DNA of 64,000 bases from Aphanomyces cochlioides (taxonomy: Eukaryota; Oomycota; Saprolegniomycetes; Saprolegniales; Verrucalvaceae): the NCBI GenBank assembly GCA_019828595.1, contig JAHQRK010000014.1, forward strand, positions 248,001 to 312,000, read 5' to 3'. Below are positions 1 through 15,449 of this stretch, piece after piece. A program made the position numbers and the translations under genes. Below the pieces are notes generated by a model. The model was not told the origin of the DNA, searched no databases, and saw only the letters and a program-made list of their open reading frames with translations. Position 1 is the stretch's first letter, and the number at the start of each line of letters is the position of its first letter.

Positions 1-155
1 GAATAATTTTAATTGTTTTAAATAATTGAATTTCACCATTCCGGCATCATCCAGGTGGAAGTGTACTTGGATGTGCAAGATGTAGCATCTGGTCGGTCGA
101 TGGAGGAACGCTGCGGCGACGTTCAGTTGTGAATTTCCACCCAAGAAGAGCTATC

Positions 156-1406
156 ATGATCAAGCGCACGGCGTCGCTCTTTCTCCGCAAGGGAACGAGC
201 GAAGAAACGGATGAAACCACGAAATTGCTCAAGCAAGCCACCAAGAAAGCGTCGGTCGAAGTTGACCCCGCGACCATCGAAGCGACCCCCGGTAAACGCG
301 ACCCCACGAAACCCTTGGGCCAAGCGTTGTGGGATATCCTTGTCGGCTCGTACGTCAACTTGCTGCTCGTATTTACGCCATTTGCTATTTGGTCGTACTA
401 TGCTAAGTGGGGCGACATCCCCGTCTTTGTCTTCAACTTTTTGACCATGATGCCATTGGCGAGCATTCTCGGCGATGCGACTGAAGCTCTTGCATACCAC
501 ACGGGCGACATGATCGGAGGTCTTGTCAACGCCACATTCGGTAATGCTGTGGAAGTGATCATTGCCATCTTTGCCCTCAAGAGCGGTGAAGTCGCCCTAG
601 TGCAAAGCTCCCTCATTGGTTCCATGCTTTCTAACATGCTCCTCGTCCTCGGCTCATGCTTTATTGCTGGCCATGTTGGCGGTGCCCAAGTGTCGGAATT
701 CAGTGCTGAAGGTGCTTCCGTCAACATGTCGCTCTTGTTTGTGTCGAGTTTTGCCATGCTGGTACCTTCCTACTACCACTACAGCCAGGGCACGCCAAGT
801 GCTGAAACAAACGCTGCTGTCTTGGGTCTTTCGCATATCTCTGCGCTCTTCCTCATCCTCATGTACCTGTTGCTCATGCTGTACCAACTCGTCACTCATC
901 GCCCTGCCGAAGTTGAAAAGGACGAAGATGAAGAAGAACCAGAATTGAGCTTCTACGGCTCGCTCTTCGTGTTGCTCTTGATGACGGTTCTTGTTTCGAT
1001 CTTTTCGGAATTCCTCGTCTCTTCCGTTGATGGCTTCACTGAAAGTGCCAACATCCCCAAGCCATTTGTTGGTATTGTGTTGCTTCCCATTGTCGGTAAT
1101 GCTGTCGAACACATCACGGCCATCAAAGTTGCCCTGAAGAACAACATGGAGCTTGCTTTGGGCGTCGCTGTCGGATCAGCCACCCAAATTTCTCTCTTTG
1201 TCGTTCCCGTGTGTGTCGTCGCTGGCTGGCTTTTGGATCAACCCATGTCGTTGGCTTTCAACGCTTTTGAAGCCATCACGTATGTCGTTGCGAGCGTTGT
1301 TGTATACGTTGTCGTTGCCGATGGCAAGAGCAACTGGCTAGAAGGAGCCATGTTGATTGTGCTTTACTGTTTGGTCGGTGTTGCTTTGTTGTACATCAAC
1401 ATCTAG
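156..1406 (+). CDS. Ca2+/H+ antiporter, CAX/VCX1 type
   Basis: Single exon, 416 aa. It exchanges Ca2+ (and probably Mn2+) for H+ across the vacuolar membrane, by family knowledge. The two diagnostic CAX alpha-repeats are both visible: GNAVEVIIA at about residue 129 (c-1) and GNAVEHITA at about residue 314 (c-2), each with the transport glutamate. About ten hydrophobic segments are separated near residues 252-262 by the acidic loop typical of CAX proteins (EKDEDEEEPE). The start is the first ATG in frame; the upstream in-frame region has only a GTG. The N-terminal 45 residues are basic and Ser/Thr-rich, as in regulatory tails of this family. It converges on the DHX35-like gene with 66 bp between stop codons. 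Identification is firm; the transported ion is inferred. Confidence 0.93.
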   Translation: MIKRTASLFLRKGTSEETDETTKLLKQATKKASVEVDPATIEATPGKRDPTKPLGQALWDILVGSYVNLLLVFTPFAIWSYYAKWGDIPVFVFNFLTMMPLASILGDATEALAYHTGDMIGGLVNATFGNAVEVIIAIFALKSGEVALVQSSLIGSMLSNMLLVLGSCFIAGHVGGAQVSEFSAEGASVNMSLLFVSSFAMLVPSYYHYSQGTPSAETNAAVLGLSHISALFLILMYLLLMLYQLVTHRPAEVEKDEDEEEPELSFYGSLFVLLLMTVLVSIFSEFLVSSVDGFTESANIPKPFVGIVLLPIVGNAVEHITAIKVALKNNMELALGVAVGSATQISLFVVPVCVVAGWLLDQPMSLAFNAFEAITYVVASVVVYVVVADGKSNWLEGAMLIVLYCLVGVALLYINI

Positions 1407-1472
1407 ATCAACTAAATGCCCATCAATTTAGCCATTCTTTAGCATTTCTAGCGCCATGATCGAACTGACAGT

Positions 1473-5340
<3,868 letters not shown>

Positions 5341-6086
5341 ATGCCGTTGTTCCATGAGAAACAGCGGTACATGAGATGTGGAATTCATGCAATCAACAAT
5401 CTCCTGCAGCGTAGGAAGATTCTTGCGACGCTCGTCTTATCTCCAATGCTACCTAGGGAAGGAGTTTGACGTGGCAAGTTTCGATGCCATCTGCCGCGAA
5501 CTCTCGCCGGAATCGTCATGGCAGCATCAATCCATTCTCGGTTTGGGCAACTACAACGTCGATATTTTAACCATGGCCTTGATGAAACAAGGTAACTCCG
5601 TCATGAACATCCCAACTCAGTATGCTGGAGGATTCACGCTGTCATACTTTGACAAGCGCAGACCGCTCGCATTGCTTGATTTACAAGCAACGACGGGCAT
5701 TCTCTGCAACGCGGCAAGCGTTAGTCTCATGGGATTGTGGCATTCCCGTCACTGGTTTGCTATTCGATCCGTACGACTGCTGTCCCTGCTTTGATTCCTT
5801 TCTACCATCTTCTGTAGATCGATGGCGTCTACTACAACTTGGACTCCAAGCTGCCAGAGCCCAAGGTACGATTGCCCTCCTGATCTTGTCAAGTGTTCAT
5901 CATCCTAAATAGCCGTTTTCAGACGAAGACGCTGTCTTGGCGTTCCTCCACGATCTCTTGACCACCGATAGCGATTTCACACTGTTGATCGTGACTCCAT
6001 CTGAGCCAAGCAAGCAAGAGGAAGCATGTTGCATTAAAGAATACGATTGCCCAATGCAGAGCCGATCAAGAGAAGCGCCATGTTGA
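5341..6086 (+). CDS. Josephin-domain deubiquitinase, JOSD2-like
   Basis: Four exons (5341-5410, 5457-5770, 5818-5865, 5913-6086) give 201 aa. The product is a cysteine protease that removes ubiquitin. It is almost wholly a Josephin domain: FHEKQRYMRCGIHAINNLL contains the catalytic Cys13, SRHWFAI the catalytic His, and DGVYYNLDSKL the third catalytic position. The block GLGNYNVDILTMAL and the phrase YYNLDSK match the small JOSD1/JOSD2 type rather than ataxin-3, and no UIM or polyglutamine follows. All three introns are 46-48 nt. The last exon overlaps the last arginase exon on the other strand by 53 coding bases. Upstream sequence offers no better start. Confidence 0.88.
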
Positions 6087-7384
6087 CAGTGATGGCGGCG
6101 CCTTTGCCAGGAGCTAGCGACGGATTTACTTCGACCATGTCGAGACCAATGAGCTAGAATTCCCATGTCAATTTGATTGCAATTCATGTTGCATTCTCGT
6201 ACCAGGTTGGATTCTGCAGCAGCTTCGGCGACGTAGTTGGCTTCACGCCACGTAAGACCGCCTCGAACTACAAGCATGGAATCGCATGAGCTTTCTGCTG
6301 CATGGAAAAGATCGTACCTCGGGTGCCGGTAGATGGCGCATCGACGGGATCCACGGCGTCGATATCGTAGCTCATGTGAATAGGACGGGCTTTCTTCCCG
6401 CAGAGATGATCGAGCGCCATTTCCATCGTCTTGCCAATGCCGTACTTGTCGACAGACTGCATCGAGAACGCCTTGATACCGAGCTCCTTGATGATACGTC
6501 GCTCGCCTGCAGAGTAAGCAAATCCGCTTTCGTGATGATCTTACCGCTGTCGACGTCGCGGAGACCAATGTAGACCAATTGTTCGGGCTTCAGAATGGGT
6601 CCATCCACGAGCCATTCAAAGCCAGGGACGCGCGCAGGATCGACCAAACCCTGCATGAGGAACGAAATCGGCATTCCGTGCATGTTGCCCGACTCGGTTG
6701 TCTGTGGCGTGTTGATGTCAGCGTGAGCATCGACCCAAATGATGCCAGCATCGGGGTGAACTTTGAGAATGCCAGCCAAGGAACCGGCGCCGATCGTGTG
6801 GTCACCGCCCAAGACCAAGCAAAACTTGCCTTCTTGCGCCTTCTTCTCGACAACTTCGGCAATTTGCTTCAATCCGTTGCCGACTACGATGAATTTTCAG
6901 CACAGTTCCGAGTACCAGAGGGAAAGACGCACCAGCAAAACTGCGCTTGGCGCGTCCGTACTTTGGATCGATTTGAGGGTCACTCGATGATGGCGGACGG
7001 AATTGCAAGTTGCCTAGACAAACAACAGCCGTTCATTCTTGGATACAAATGTCATTGCTCCTACCAGTTTCTTCAACACACCAGCCCAAATCGGTGATTA
7101 CGCCGTGCAAACCTCCATTACGCAGCATGTCAGGACCAAAATCTGTTCCAAGAAGGGGTTGCCCATCTACGCGAAGGTGAAATCAAGCAAAAGAAGCGCA
7201 ACGAACGGGTCATCGGCGCGCCAATCACGGCAACAGTCTGCGGCGTCGACAAATTTGGGTTGGTAAAGTCACCAGGATGATTGTGCGTACGGATTTCATC
7301 CCAGAGAAGACCACGCGAGCTGTGTACGCTACGACACGACACTCTAGCCGCTGTTCGTCGAAGAAACCCAAGTGATGCGGACAT
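6034..7384 (-). CDS. Arginase, probably mitochondrial
   Basis: The product hydrolyses L-arginine to ornithine and urea. Exons joined across short introns give an N-terminus with a basic, Ser-rich presequence (SLGFLRRTAARVSCRSVHSS), then VAVIGAPM, GQPLLGTDFGPDMLRNGG, and the manganese-site motifs LGGDHTIGAG, WVDAHADINTP and SYDIDAVDPVDAP. It ends with GLDMVEVNPSLAPGKGAA, a standard arginase C-terminal signature. All six metal-ligand positions (His, four Asp, His) appear present. The start ATG begins the transit-like peptide. SGNMHGMP fits arginase rather than agmatinase. The 3' end overlaps the Josephin gene. Three AGCCAATCA elements and two hairpins lie just upstream. Confidence 0.92.
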
Positions 7385-7481
7385 GATATGGTGTCGGTGG
7401 ACCGACTTTCCAGAAATGCAAGGATGGGCTTTCAAGGTGGTGGCAGAGAGCCAATCAAATAAATGTATAAAAATTAATAGA

Positions 7482-7568
7482 CTTTAATTGGTTAAAATTA
7501 AAGTCCAATAAGCCAATCAAATCGACGAGATGCAGATGTTGAACTGCATTGAAACGATTTGATTGGCT
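7482..7568. repeat. Nested hairpins upstream of arginase
   Basis: A perfect 10 bp arm pair, GACTTTAATT and AATTAAAGTC (7482-7507), is followed by a perfect 14 bp pair, AGCCAATCAAATCG and CGATTTGATTGGCT (7510-7523 and 7555-7568). The second pair is two CCAAT-box-like elements facing each other. The rest of 7385-7698 holds no supported gene. Confidence 0.7.
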
Positions 7569-7698
7569 ATAAATATAAATAGAATTCTCCTGCAGTTTGA
7601 TTTAGAAAACCTAACAGGAATCTCAAACACATGGAATGGTTGTCCCCCGCGATTGGAACATTCTGAAAGATGCTTGGCGTCGGCGAAATGCAGCCCTA

Positions 7699-9878
7699 AC
7701 GTAAAGCTTCAATTTAAGACAAATGCTTCAGTTTATGACGTATGGATTATAGCCAATGACAATGCGTAAATTCTCGAGGCAAAATCCTCTATCACTATAT
7801 ACCTGCCTTTTTTAATATATCCATTTGTAAGGACCATTGGAGACCACCCATGGTGCCTGAATGCAAACCACGCGGCCGCTATTCCAGGGAAGAGCTTCTT
7901 AAGGCTGTTGAGCTTGTGCTTACTGGGAAACCTGGTGTTGAAGTCGCTGAAGCCACGAAAATCCCGTATGACACACTAATGCGTAAGGTCCGTGAAGCAC
8001 GCAGTGGAGCCATAAAGGAGCCCAAACGAAGGGGTCCTAAAACTTTCCTCCCTCCTAGCTGCGAAGTAGACTTAGTTGCTTGGATTTGCTCCATGCAAAT
8101 GGATGGGTATCCTACCGACCGTGCCAGTATATTAATGATTGCCAACCAAATCACCCGTCGGCTTGACTCGAAGGTAACCTTACAAGGTGACTGGTACCAC
8201 CGATTTATATCAAGCCATCCTCAACTCACCTCCCGAACTGCTCAAGTAATTTCTCGTGCTCGAAATTGTGTGTCTCTAGACGAAGTGAACTTGATGCACG
8301 CCTCTCTCACCAAGGCAATTGAAGATCATGATTTTACTGCCAATCGTATATTCAACATGGATGAAACGTCGTTCACATCACGACGAAAATAAAAAAAGTC
8401 GTTGCATTAAAAGGATCTCGCAACGTTTGGACAAAAATTTTGGCGACGAATTTCCATCTCTCAGTGATTGCATGTGGTAGTGCCGATGGCAAAATGTTGC
8501 CTCCTCTGTTTCTTTTCCCAGGCGAGAGAATTGACCGCAGTCTTGGTAGCTGCAGCACTATTCCCGGAGCAGCAATTTCCACATCACCAAAGGGATTTAT
8601 GAATGAGCAACTGTTTGAAAACTGGCTCAGATTTTTTTCCGAGTGTGTCGACGACGAGATACAGCGTCCTGTTTTACTTGTATTTGATGGTCTATCGTCT
8701 CACTACTCCGATGACATAGTTTCTCTATGCGTTGATCTTGGAATTGTCTTGTTTTGTTTGCCCGCAAACGCTACCCACTTGTTCCAGCCGCTCGATATCT
8801 GTGTCTTCAGCGCTTTCAAAAGAGCAATAAGACATGGTATCTATGAAGAAATGATCAATGACGGTACTATTTATTGAGATTGGACGTTAAGCTTATTGAT
8901 GTCGTAGTTAGTGGAAGTTTGAACTGTATTGGGAAAGATAAAGCATTGAAAATTGCGTCGAGCGCCTGGACCATGAAGATGAAGCCATCGAATATGATCT
9001 CTGGATTTAAAACCTCCGGTATTTGGCCTTTAAACTATAATCGAATGGTGGAAAGATTTAAACTATTCCACGACGGTGGCGTTCCATCGTCCTACTTAGA
9101 AGCTGAACGGATAATGAGGCGAGATGAAATTCGCCAAGATATTCTATGTCTACCAACAGCGACGAACAAGCGCGCACCCGCAAAGCCGAAAACCATTGAT
9201 GTCGTGGGACGAGTACTGACCATGTCGTTGCTTCAGGAGATTGACGAGACACAACAACAGCGCGCACTGGCACGTGAAGAAGCCAAAAAATTGCGCAGCA
9301 CACGCGAGAAAAAGAGAAAGCGAAAGCCACAGCCTCAAACGGAGTCGTCGATGCAACCACAAGAAAGCACCACCGAGACAGCAACGCACGAAACAACTCA
9401 AGTCTTCGTTATCTAGATAGAGTATGTTAACCCAGTCGTTCTTTGATAGCTTACCTGGCTTGCGATTTAACTTCTTGTCTTGCTCTCTCGACATCTTGCG
9501 ACTTGCTTTCAAAATGACTACGGTAGTGATTTGATCTGGAGATATGTTTCGCATACTGCTAACATCAATACCTTATTAAAAGTAATATATTTTCTTCTCA
9601 TAATGAATATTTTCTTTTTCCAAAAGATATGCATTTTCTCATACATTTTCGAAGGATGATCCCTTTGTCTTAAATTGAAGCGCTCATCTTCAAGGAGATA
9701 AAGCATTCTGTACAAACCAATATTCTCCAAAACAATATAAAACATAGAGCAGTTTATAGAGATGTGTCCTGTCGTTGCGCCACAATTTTCAGAATTCCTA
9801 ACACACGTCTTGAAGATGAGGTATGCGATTTCAATGGTGGCGCATCGGCTAGATTTGTCATAAATTGAAGCTTTACGT
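7699..9878 (+). mobile_element. Pogo/Tigger-like DNA transposon, TA target site
   Basis: The ends are inverted repeats: AACGTAAAGCTTCAATTTA at 7698-7716 is the exact complement of 9861-9879, and similarity extends to about 27 bp with one mismatch. Taking the target duplication as TA (7697-7698 and 9879-9880), the element is 2,180 bp. It carries one transposase gene in plus orientation. Terminal repeats plus TA duplication fit the Tc1/mariner/pogo superfamily, in agreement with the encoded protein. The 3' non-coding part (9417-9878) shows nothing else. Confidence 0.85.
7850..9416 (+). pseudogene. Broken pogo/Tigger-type DDE transposase
   Basis: The N-terminal part (from ATG 7850) has a psq-type helix-turn-helix, YSREELLKAVELVLTGKPG...IPYDTLMRKV, then a CENP-B-like second DNA-binding part (SKVTLQGDWYHRFISSHPQL). 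The catalytic part shows FNMDETSF, LVFDGLSSHYSDD and LPANATHLFQPLDICVF, giving three candidate catalytic aspartates. The reading frame is broken at about 8390, in an A-rich run after TSFTSRRK, and again at about 8875, so three consecutive open segments in different frames are needed. The C-terminus is basic (KKRKRKP). With two frameshifts the gene is presumed dead, although its terminal repeats are still recognisable and could be moved in trans. Confidence 0.88.
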
Positions 9879-9880
9879 TA

Positions 9881-12078
9881 CAAAGGGGTTGCGTCGGTGC
9901 GTATTTGTGCATGCATGATACGATAATTGCTATCCAGCGTGTTGCAAAAGTACAAACTATTTCGGATGAATTCGAGAAATTCACAAAAAAGAGAAGTCGG
10001 CGAAACCAACAATCTTATTTTTTCAATTTGGCTTATTTTTTTACAGCGCGCATCAAGTCTACATCCTGCATAGAAATACAACGTCAATCTCTTACTACAA
10101 TAGCAGCAATACTTGAATGAATTGGCATAAGAGCGGCACAATTAAGTCGCAAGAAATTCTTATGGAAAAAGAGACTGTATAAATATTGTGCTTTCGAGCA
10201 AAATTTCGGATATCGGCGTGATTTGTTGAGTCGTTTATCAATCGTTTTGATTGACTTGTTATCGGAATTTGCTGAGAGGAATCTCGGCTTGTAAATTTTG
10301 ACCAATTATTTTATTGAATACGTTTGATTGGACAAATGTAATCGACTTAGTGATTTTCAGAGTTGTCGCCAAGCCACCTCCGGCTGCAAATAGTAAAAGA
10401 GTTCGTAGCGCTCATGCAATACGCATGGCGTTTAATATCATTATGTAGCTAGACTTTCAAGTGATGACAACGACAGAGATGAACGTTTGCTTTGCCCAGA
10501 CATACATAATGCGTAGTAAAAGTTTAATGTCTCACTATTCTACAACTCCCTCTGAACATGACAGGTGCAAGAATGATCATGCTGATTTGAAATCTTGTGT
10601 ACAAGACACAGTTTGAGACAGTCGTGGCGCGATACTGTCAAAGCGTGCCTTGTTTTCACAGCAGAGCAATAGAAGTTTCACACATAGACATCATTTTATA
10701 TCCTGTTATCATTTGAACAGACGATACAAATGAAATTCCAAACTATAGCTTCAAACTCGAGTTAGTGCTCATAGTATTTGCACTTTTTCAGCTACAATGG
10801 GTCAACATGATGGAGGCTTTCTCGGCTTAGCGAGGTGGAATTTCGATATAAAATCCACAAAATTGCAGCTAGTCAATGTATAGGCTACCTAGTGTTGTAG
10901 ATTCGTCTTACTAGTGAACATGGTGAATGCTTCATTGTCTCCAATGCCTACTCCGTATGCATAGTAGAGCATGCGATCCTATAAATGATAACGTTATGAT
11001 TTGTTTTTGGCATGATTGGGTACATTTTTTGAATTTTTAGTTACTCTATTGGCCCACCCTATTGCTGAGGCCATCCTCAGCAAATTCGACAAGATATCTC
11101 CAATAGTGAGGCAATACAAAATATCATGTATTTCGGATCAATTTAATGGCCGATGCACGAAAATACTGAGAGTTCTCTCAGCGATTCACATTTCTCATAC
11201 TTAAAATTGTATTTCTCTCGACGAATTACGATTAATGGCTAATATAACATTCAAGACCCATTTGGACCAATCAAATCCTGACATTGAAAAATCAGCCAAT
11301 GGGATCGATTCGCGGATCGGTTCTTTGGCGTGATTCGATTGCGCCGCTACCCAAAATTTGTATTATTCATTCGATTCCAAATTGGACTGGGCTGTCGAAT
11401 CGAATTGCCAGAATCGACTAACAATCGACTAGCCAATCATTTATCAGTATTTTCCGCATTTTGACCAATCAAATCACCTTAATTTTGTGACTTGGGGAAA
11501 GGCCATGGGGAAAGGCCATGATGGACGCTGACTCGCGGAAGATACGCGCGGCGTCTTAGCGCTTCATAGCGAGGTAGTAGCTGGCGTAGAAAGCATGCGT
11601 GACGGTATTCTGGGATGCAGGTACCATTGCTAGGAAGAAATTGTACTTAACTTTTTACACTTTACAATATTTCATATTAAATTCAGCATAGTCGATTGCT
11701 ATGCGATTTGGCCACTGACCTGCCAAGTCCACATTTCACTGAAAAGGACAATATCAAATCAATAATATTGTCGTTTGGGTCCAAAACTGGAAATTTGATA
11801 TGTTTTGAAAATGTTTCAATTAATTGACGCAACACTATTTAAAGGTTACGCAAACATTTTCTTATATTCACCTCCATGGTGACCATTAAATAGTGTAATT
11901 TCAAACGTTTTAAATGTTTGAAAACATGTTCGAAACATTCAATTTCTTTTCACTTGAAATTTGTATGCGTCAATTTGCTTGCGTCATAATTTATTCAAAC
12001 CACAATATATTTGTCAAAATGAATATGTGCTATGAAATAATATTATAGAGAAATATGAGATTATATAGGTTCTTGACA
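9881..12078. other. AT-rich intergenic region with repeat
   Basis: No gene supported over 2.2 kb. The only structure recognised is the dispersed repeat copy at 11378-11755. The remainder is AT-rich with many stops in all frames; 11790-11950 contains several near-copies of the word AACATTT/AAATGTTT. Confidence 0.6.
11378..11755. repeat. Dispersed repeat, copy A
   Basis: Near-identical over most of its length to 41317-41370 plus 41890-42203 (copy B). Its minus strand could encode a fragment like AMVPASQNTV...FYASYYLAMKR, followed by an in-frame stop and DAARIFRESASIMAF, so it looks like a decayed coding segment of an unknown multicopy element. In copy A the two sub-blocks are adjacent; in copy B about 520 bp separate them. 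Confidence 0.8.
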
Positions 12079-13690
12079 ATGCAAGACTGTGGCATGCCGA
12101 GAAAGATGACAGGAGTGACCAGGTGGTCGCTCTTTGCGTGCCTCTTTGGGCTCTCGTGCGCCAATCTCCAAGACAGATGCAGTGCCTTTGCGCCACGGAA
12201 CGACGCTTTTGTCGATAGAGTTGACAAGATGGGTGAGTGGAGCGACAACTGCCACGATGGTTTGACTCCTGTCCCAAAGCACCGCAATGTTTAAACTTTG
12301 TCGATCCTCATCTTGCAGACACGATGATCACACACGAGTATGCACTTCCCATGGCCTATCTGAACAATACTTACTAGGCTGGATGTCGACGGTCAGAAGC
12401 CTCTATCGCTTTTGGTGTTCGCAAACACGACCCAGGTCAGTGAATGTCAAGCAGACAATTGACTGGAGTGTAGATGTTGCATGACACATCGCTCGTGCTT
12501 GCATCAACATTCTTTGGAAGCCACGAGTCCGATCGTCTTGTCCGTCTTGATCTCCATGAGGTTATCGAGCGCGAACAAGGCTCGAAAGACAAGATTCAGC
12601 GAGTCATTCATTCAACGATCGTTCATCTAGTGCAGACGTGTCCGCGACGTAGCATGCTCGTCCTCGAAAACGTCGAGCGAGTTCCGTAAGCTTTGTCCAA
12701 ATCTGCAGTTTGCATTGACTTTGATCTCTAGGCAACATTTGATTTCTCTCCTCGACGTATTTCTTCTGCCTCTGAGTGGCAAAATTGCGCATAAAGATCG
12801 ATGGCTCGATACCTTGCCGACCGTATTTGTCTTTCTCTTCCAAACGGATAAGCCACCAGCCTCTCGTGACTCTTGGAGAGATTTCATGGAGCAGCAATGG
12901 CCATACACTGGTCAACGCCCGTCGCTACTCTCCAATCCTGACTTGATGACCATGTAGGCGTTGAGTTCACACCTCGAGCATTGATCGGCCGCATCCGCGA
13001 AGCTGTTTTTGTGAATTCTGACGTGGATCACAGCCGATGCGACTTTCCTCCTGACCAATCTAGCTTGCAATTGCCTCCGTATGCGGTGGAAGCCATTGTG
13101 ACTGCTCTGGCAGTCGTGACAGTCGGAGTCGTTGCATATTTAGCCAGGAAAGACGACGAACCGGAGGTCCAATTCCTCCCAAAGAAAGAACACAAGCAAC
13201 AGCCAAAGCAGTCCGTCACAGTCACAGTGACCCAAGAAAGGCATGTCGTCGAGACCAAGTCCACTACAATTGAAGAAGTTGCCGAAGAGCAAATCATTGA
13301 AGAGTCTGTGCTTCGAACGAAGAAAAGCAAGAAACAAAGACGGCGCTCAACGCAATCACCGCAAGTGTCCGAATCTCAGGAGAGCCAAGAAGCCGAACCG
13401 AAGCAGTCAACAACGCAGCTGGTTGATGAGGAAAAGCCAGATGAAATCCTGGAAACGACTGTGGAGGCCACTGTCGCCGAAGGCACCATTCAAGAAGCTA
13501 CTGATGAGCCAAAGCAGCCAACGAGTCGAACGGCTGCACGAGGAAAAGGCAAGGCAAGGCGACAGCCCAAGGCTGAAGTTCCAGCACCCGTACGCTCTTT
13601 CAATTAGTTCTTCTTTGGTGAATATTGTTCTCGTAGACTCGCCATTCGTCACGTCTCGAAGAGAAGAAGTCGACAAAGAAGACGCAATAG
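12079..13690 (+). CDS. AAA+-like membrane protein, torsin/LAP1-like (tentative)
   Basis: Seven exons (12079-12232, 12319-12337, 12378-12435, 12474-12685, 12732-12910, 12958-13589, 13637-13690) splice in frame to about 435 aa. The N-terminus is a signal-like peptide (VTRWSLFACLFGLSCA). Next comes an alpha/beta domain with strands KPLSLLVFANTTQ, RLVRLDLHEVI, RRSMLVLENVERVP and LPTVFVFLFQTD. It then has FTPRALIGRIREAVF, a transmembrane helix (AVEAIVTALAVVTVGVVAYL) near residue 255 and a long, charged Lys/Glu-rich tail. The strand order resembles an AAA+ core like torsins and their activators LAP1/LULL1, but no Walker A loop is present after the first strand, as in LAP1. The alternative start at 12094 is in frame. 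The family name is an inference; exon joining is well supported. It converges on PanB with 14 bp between stops. Confidence 0.6.
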
Positions 13691-13704
13691 GAGTCAAAAT
13701 CCGT

Positions 13705-15322
13705 CTAGTACACTTTGGACGTGCCAAAACCATCGTTGAGGTCGCTGTTGGCATTGCTGTCGTCGGACTTGGCATACTTTGTCTCGACGAGGTGCTTCAA
13801 CTTGGCCTGTTCTTCTTTCGACATCTATACCCTTTTTAAAACCAAACAACATGGGATTGTTTTACCTTGTATGGCGCATATTCCTCGGATGGGAATCGAT
13901 TGTTCTCGACGTCTTCGCGGTAGTTTTCAAGGCCTTGACGAATGCGTTCGCCAACGTCTGCATACTTCTTGCAAAACTTGGGCACATGCTACAGAGTCCA
14001 CAGGTGAATAATCCATTTTTGTAGTGAGTTTCGACGGACTTGAGCGTGATGTGGATGCTGCAACATGCCCAGGACATCGTGAAAGACCAGCACCTAGGTC
14101 AAAGTTGTGGTCAGGTTGGCAGTTGAGATAACTTTTCAGCGTACTTGGCCACTTGTATCGGGCCCAGCGCCAATACCAATCGTTGGAATGTCCAGAATAT
14201 CCGTCACTGCTTTGGCGACAACCTGATAAGCGATTGACAACAATTAGTCACGGGATAATTGCCAAAGCATACTGAAGGAACGCATTCCAAGACGACTGCA
14301 AATGCTCCCGCTTCCTAAATGAACCTTTTTGTCCTGAATAATCCAGAAGCTGATGGCAAACCTGGACAGCCAAGGCATCTTCGATGATTTGCTCGGCTTG
14401 CTTGGCTAATGAATCCAATGAGAAGATTTCTTGAGCAACACAACGAACCTGTTCGGCCCTGTGCTCGAAAACCGCCCAAGACACTGATAGCTTGTGGGCG
14501 CAAACCAACGTGGCCCATCACGGCAATGCCTCCTTTCACTATGGTCTCGACTAGACGACACGAAATCTTAGAAAAAGTGTGGAGAGTCCAGGTTTCTACT
14601 CGTTTTCGTTCGTTCAATTCCACCCTCGATCTTCACGCAGTCGACGCCACCTTCCTAATCGACAGGTCAAATTCTCTACCACAAAACGCAGCACACCTTA
14701 AGCAATCGCTGAGCGTTTCGCAGCGCTTCGAATGAGTCGCCTTCGCACGTGCCAAATGGCATGTCTGCCACAATCAATGGCCGAGTCGCACCACTGTGGA
14801 AAGTACATGAGACACCAGAATCACATGCTTATGAACCGGCAGACAGCTTTGGAATGGTAGATGATATCGTCGAGAGTGACTGGAATCGTTCTACATTGAC
14901 ATAACGTAGAAATGAGCCACAAATATATCAAAAGTACGTGTCCATGCCCTACAAGACCACCTCGAAACATGACGAATGGTGTCGAACCAAATGCACTTAC
15001 CAATTCAACCATGCCGACAGAATCACCAACGAGCAAAATGTCAAATCCAGCCAAGTCCACATGAACAGCTCTAAGAGATGCGTTTGATCCACCGTAGCTC
15101 GCAGTGTACGTACGACGGATAATCATACGCGGTGACCATCGTGATGGGTTTTTGCTTTCGCTTGAGAATGCCAATGTCGAGCGTCGTGACTTTCTTTCGC
15201 TCCAAGAGCTTGAGAGTGCGTTGAGCAACGGCATCAAATCGTGGAACTGAACTTTCGCTAAAGCTCTTTGCGCGTGGCAACAAGGCCGACAATCGTTGCG
15301 CGCCTAACACAGATCGATGCAT
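13705..15322 (-). CDS. panB: Ketopantoate hydroxymethyltransferase (PanB)
   Basis: The product makes ketopantoate from alpha-ketoisovalerate and methylene-tetrahydrofolate, the first step of pantothenate and CoA synthesis. Visible family blocks across several short introns are [35 protein letters not shown] (Mg-binding Asp), [11 protein letters not shown] (second Asp), [13 protein letters not shown] (catalytic Lys region), MGHVGLRPQ and [10 protein letters not shown] (catalytic Glu). It ends with a 40-residue charged tail ending TSKVY. The start at 15322 gives a basic leader ([20 protein letters not shown]) that looks mitochondrial. Transcribed divergently from the LarB gene, with 127 bp between starts containing five CCGGAT/CGGATA motifs. 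Exon ends in the middle were not all fixed. Confidence 0.9.
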
Positions 15323-15449
15323 GGCTTCTGGGGTTTCGACAAATTTTGCAAAATGACAAGCAATGCAATATCCGGATAACCCTGCATTTACGGATAATCC
15401 ATTTATCCGGACGTTTTGGCCGGATAAAGATCCCTTCGTCCGGATAATC
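15323..15449. promoter_or_regulatory. Bidirectional promoter with CCGGATA motifs
   Basis: The 127 bp between the PanB and LarB start codons hold ATATCCGGATAA (15368), TTACGGATAATCC, TTTATCCGGA, GCCGGATAAA and TCCGGATAAT, the last ending just before the LarB ATG. The same palindromic element recurs upstream of bestrophin, eIF4G-like, BRCT, UBA3, LSM8 and COQ7-like genes in this window. Promoter role is inferred from position. Confidence 0.65.
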
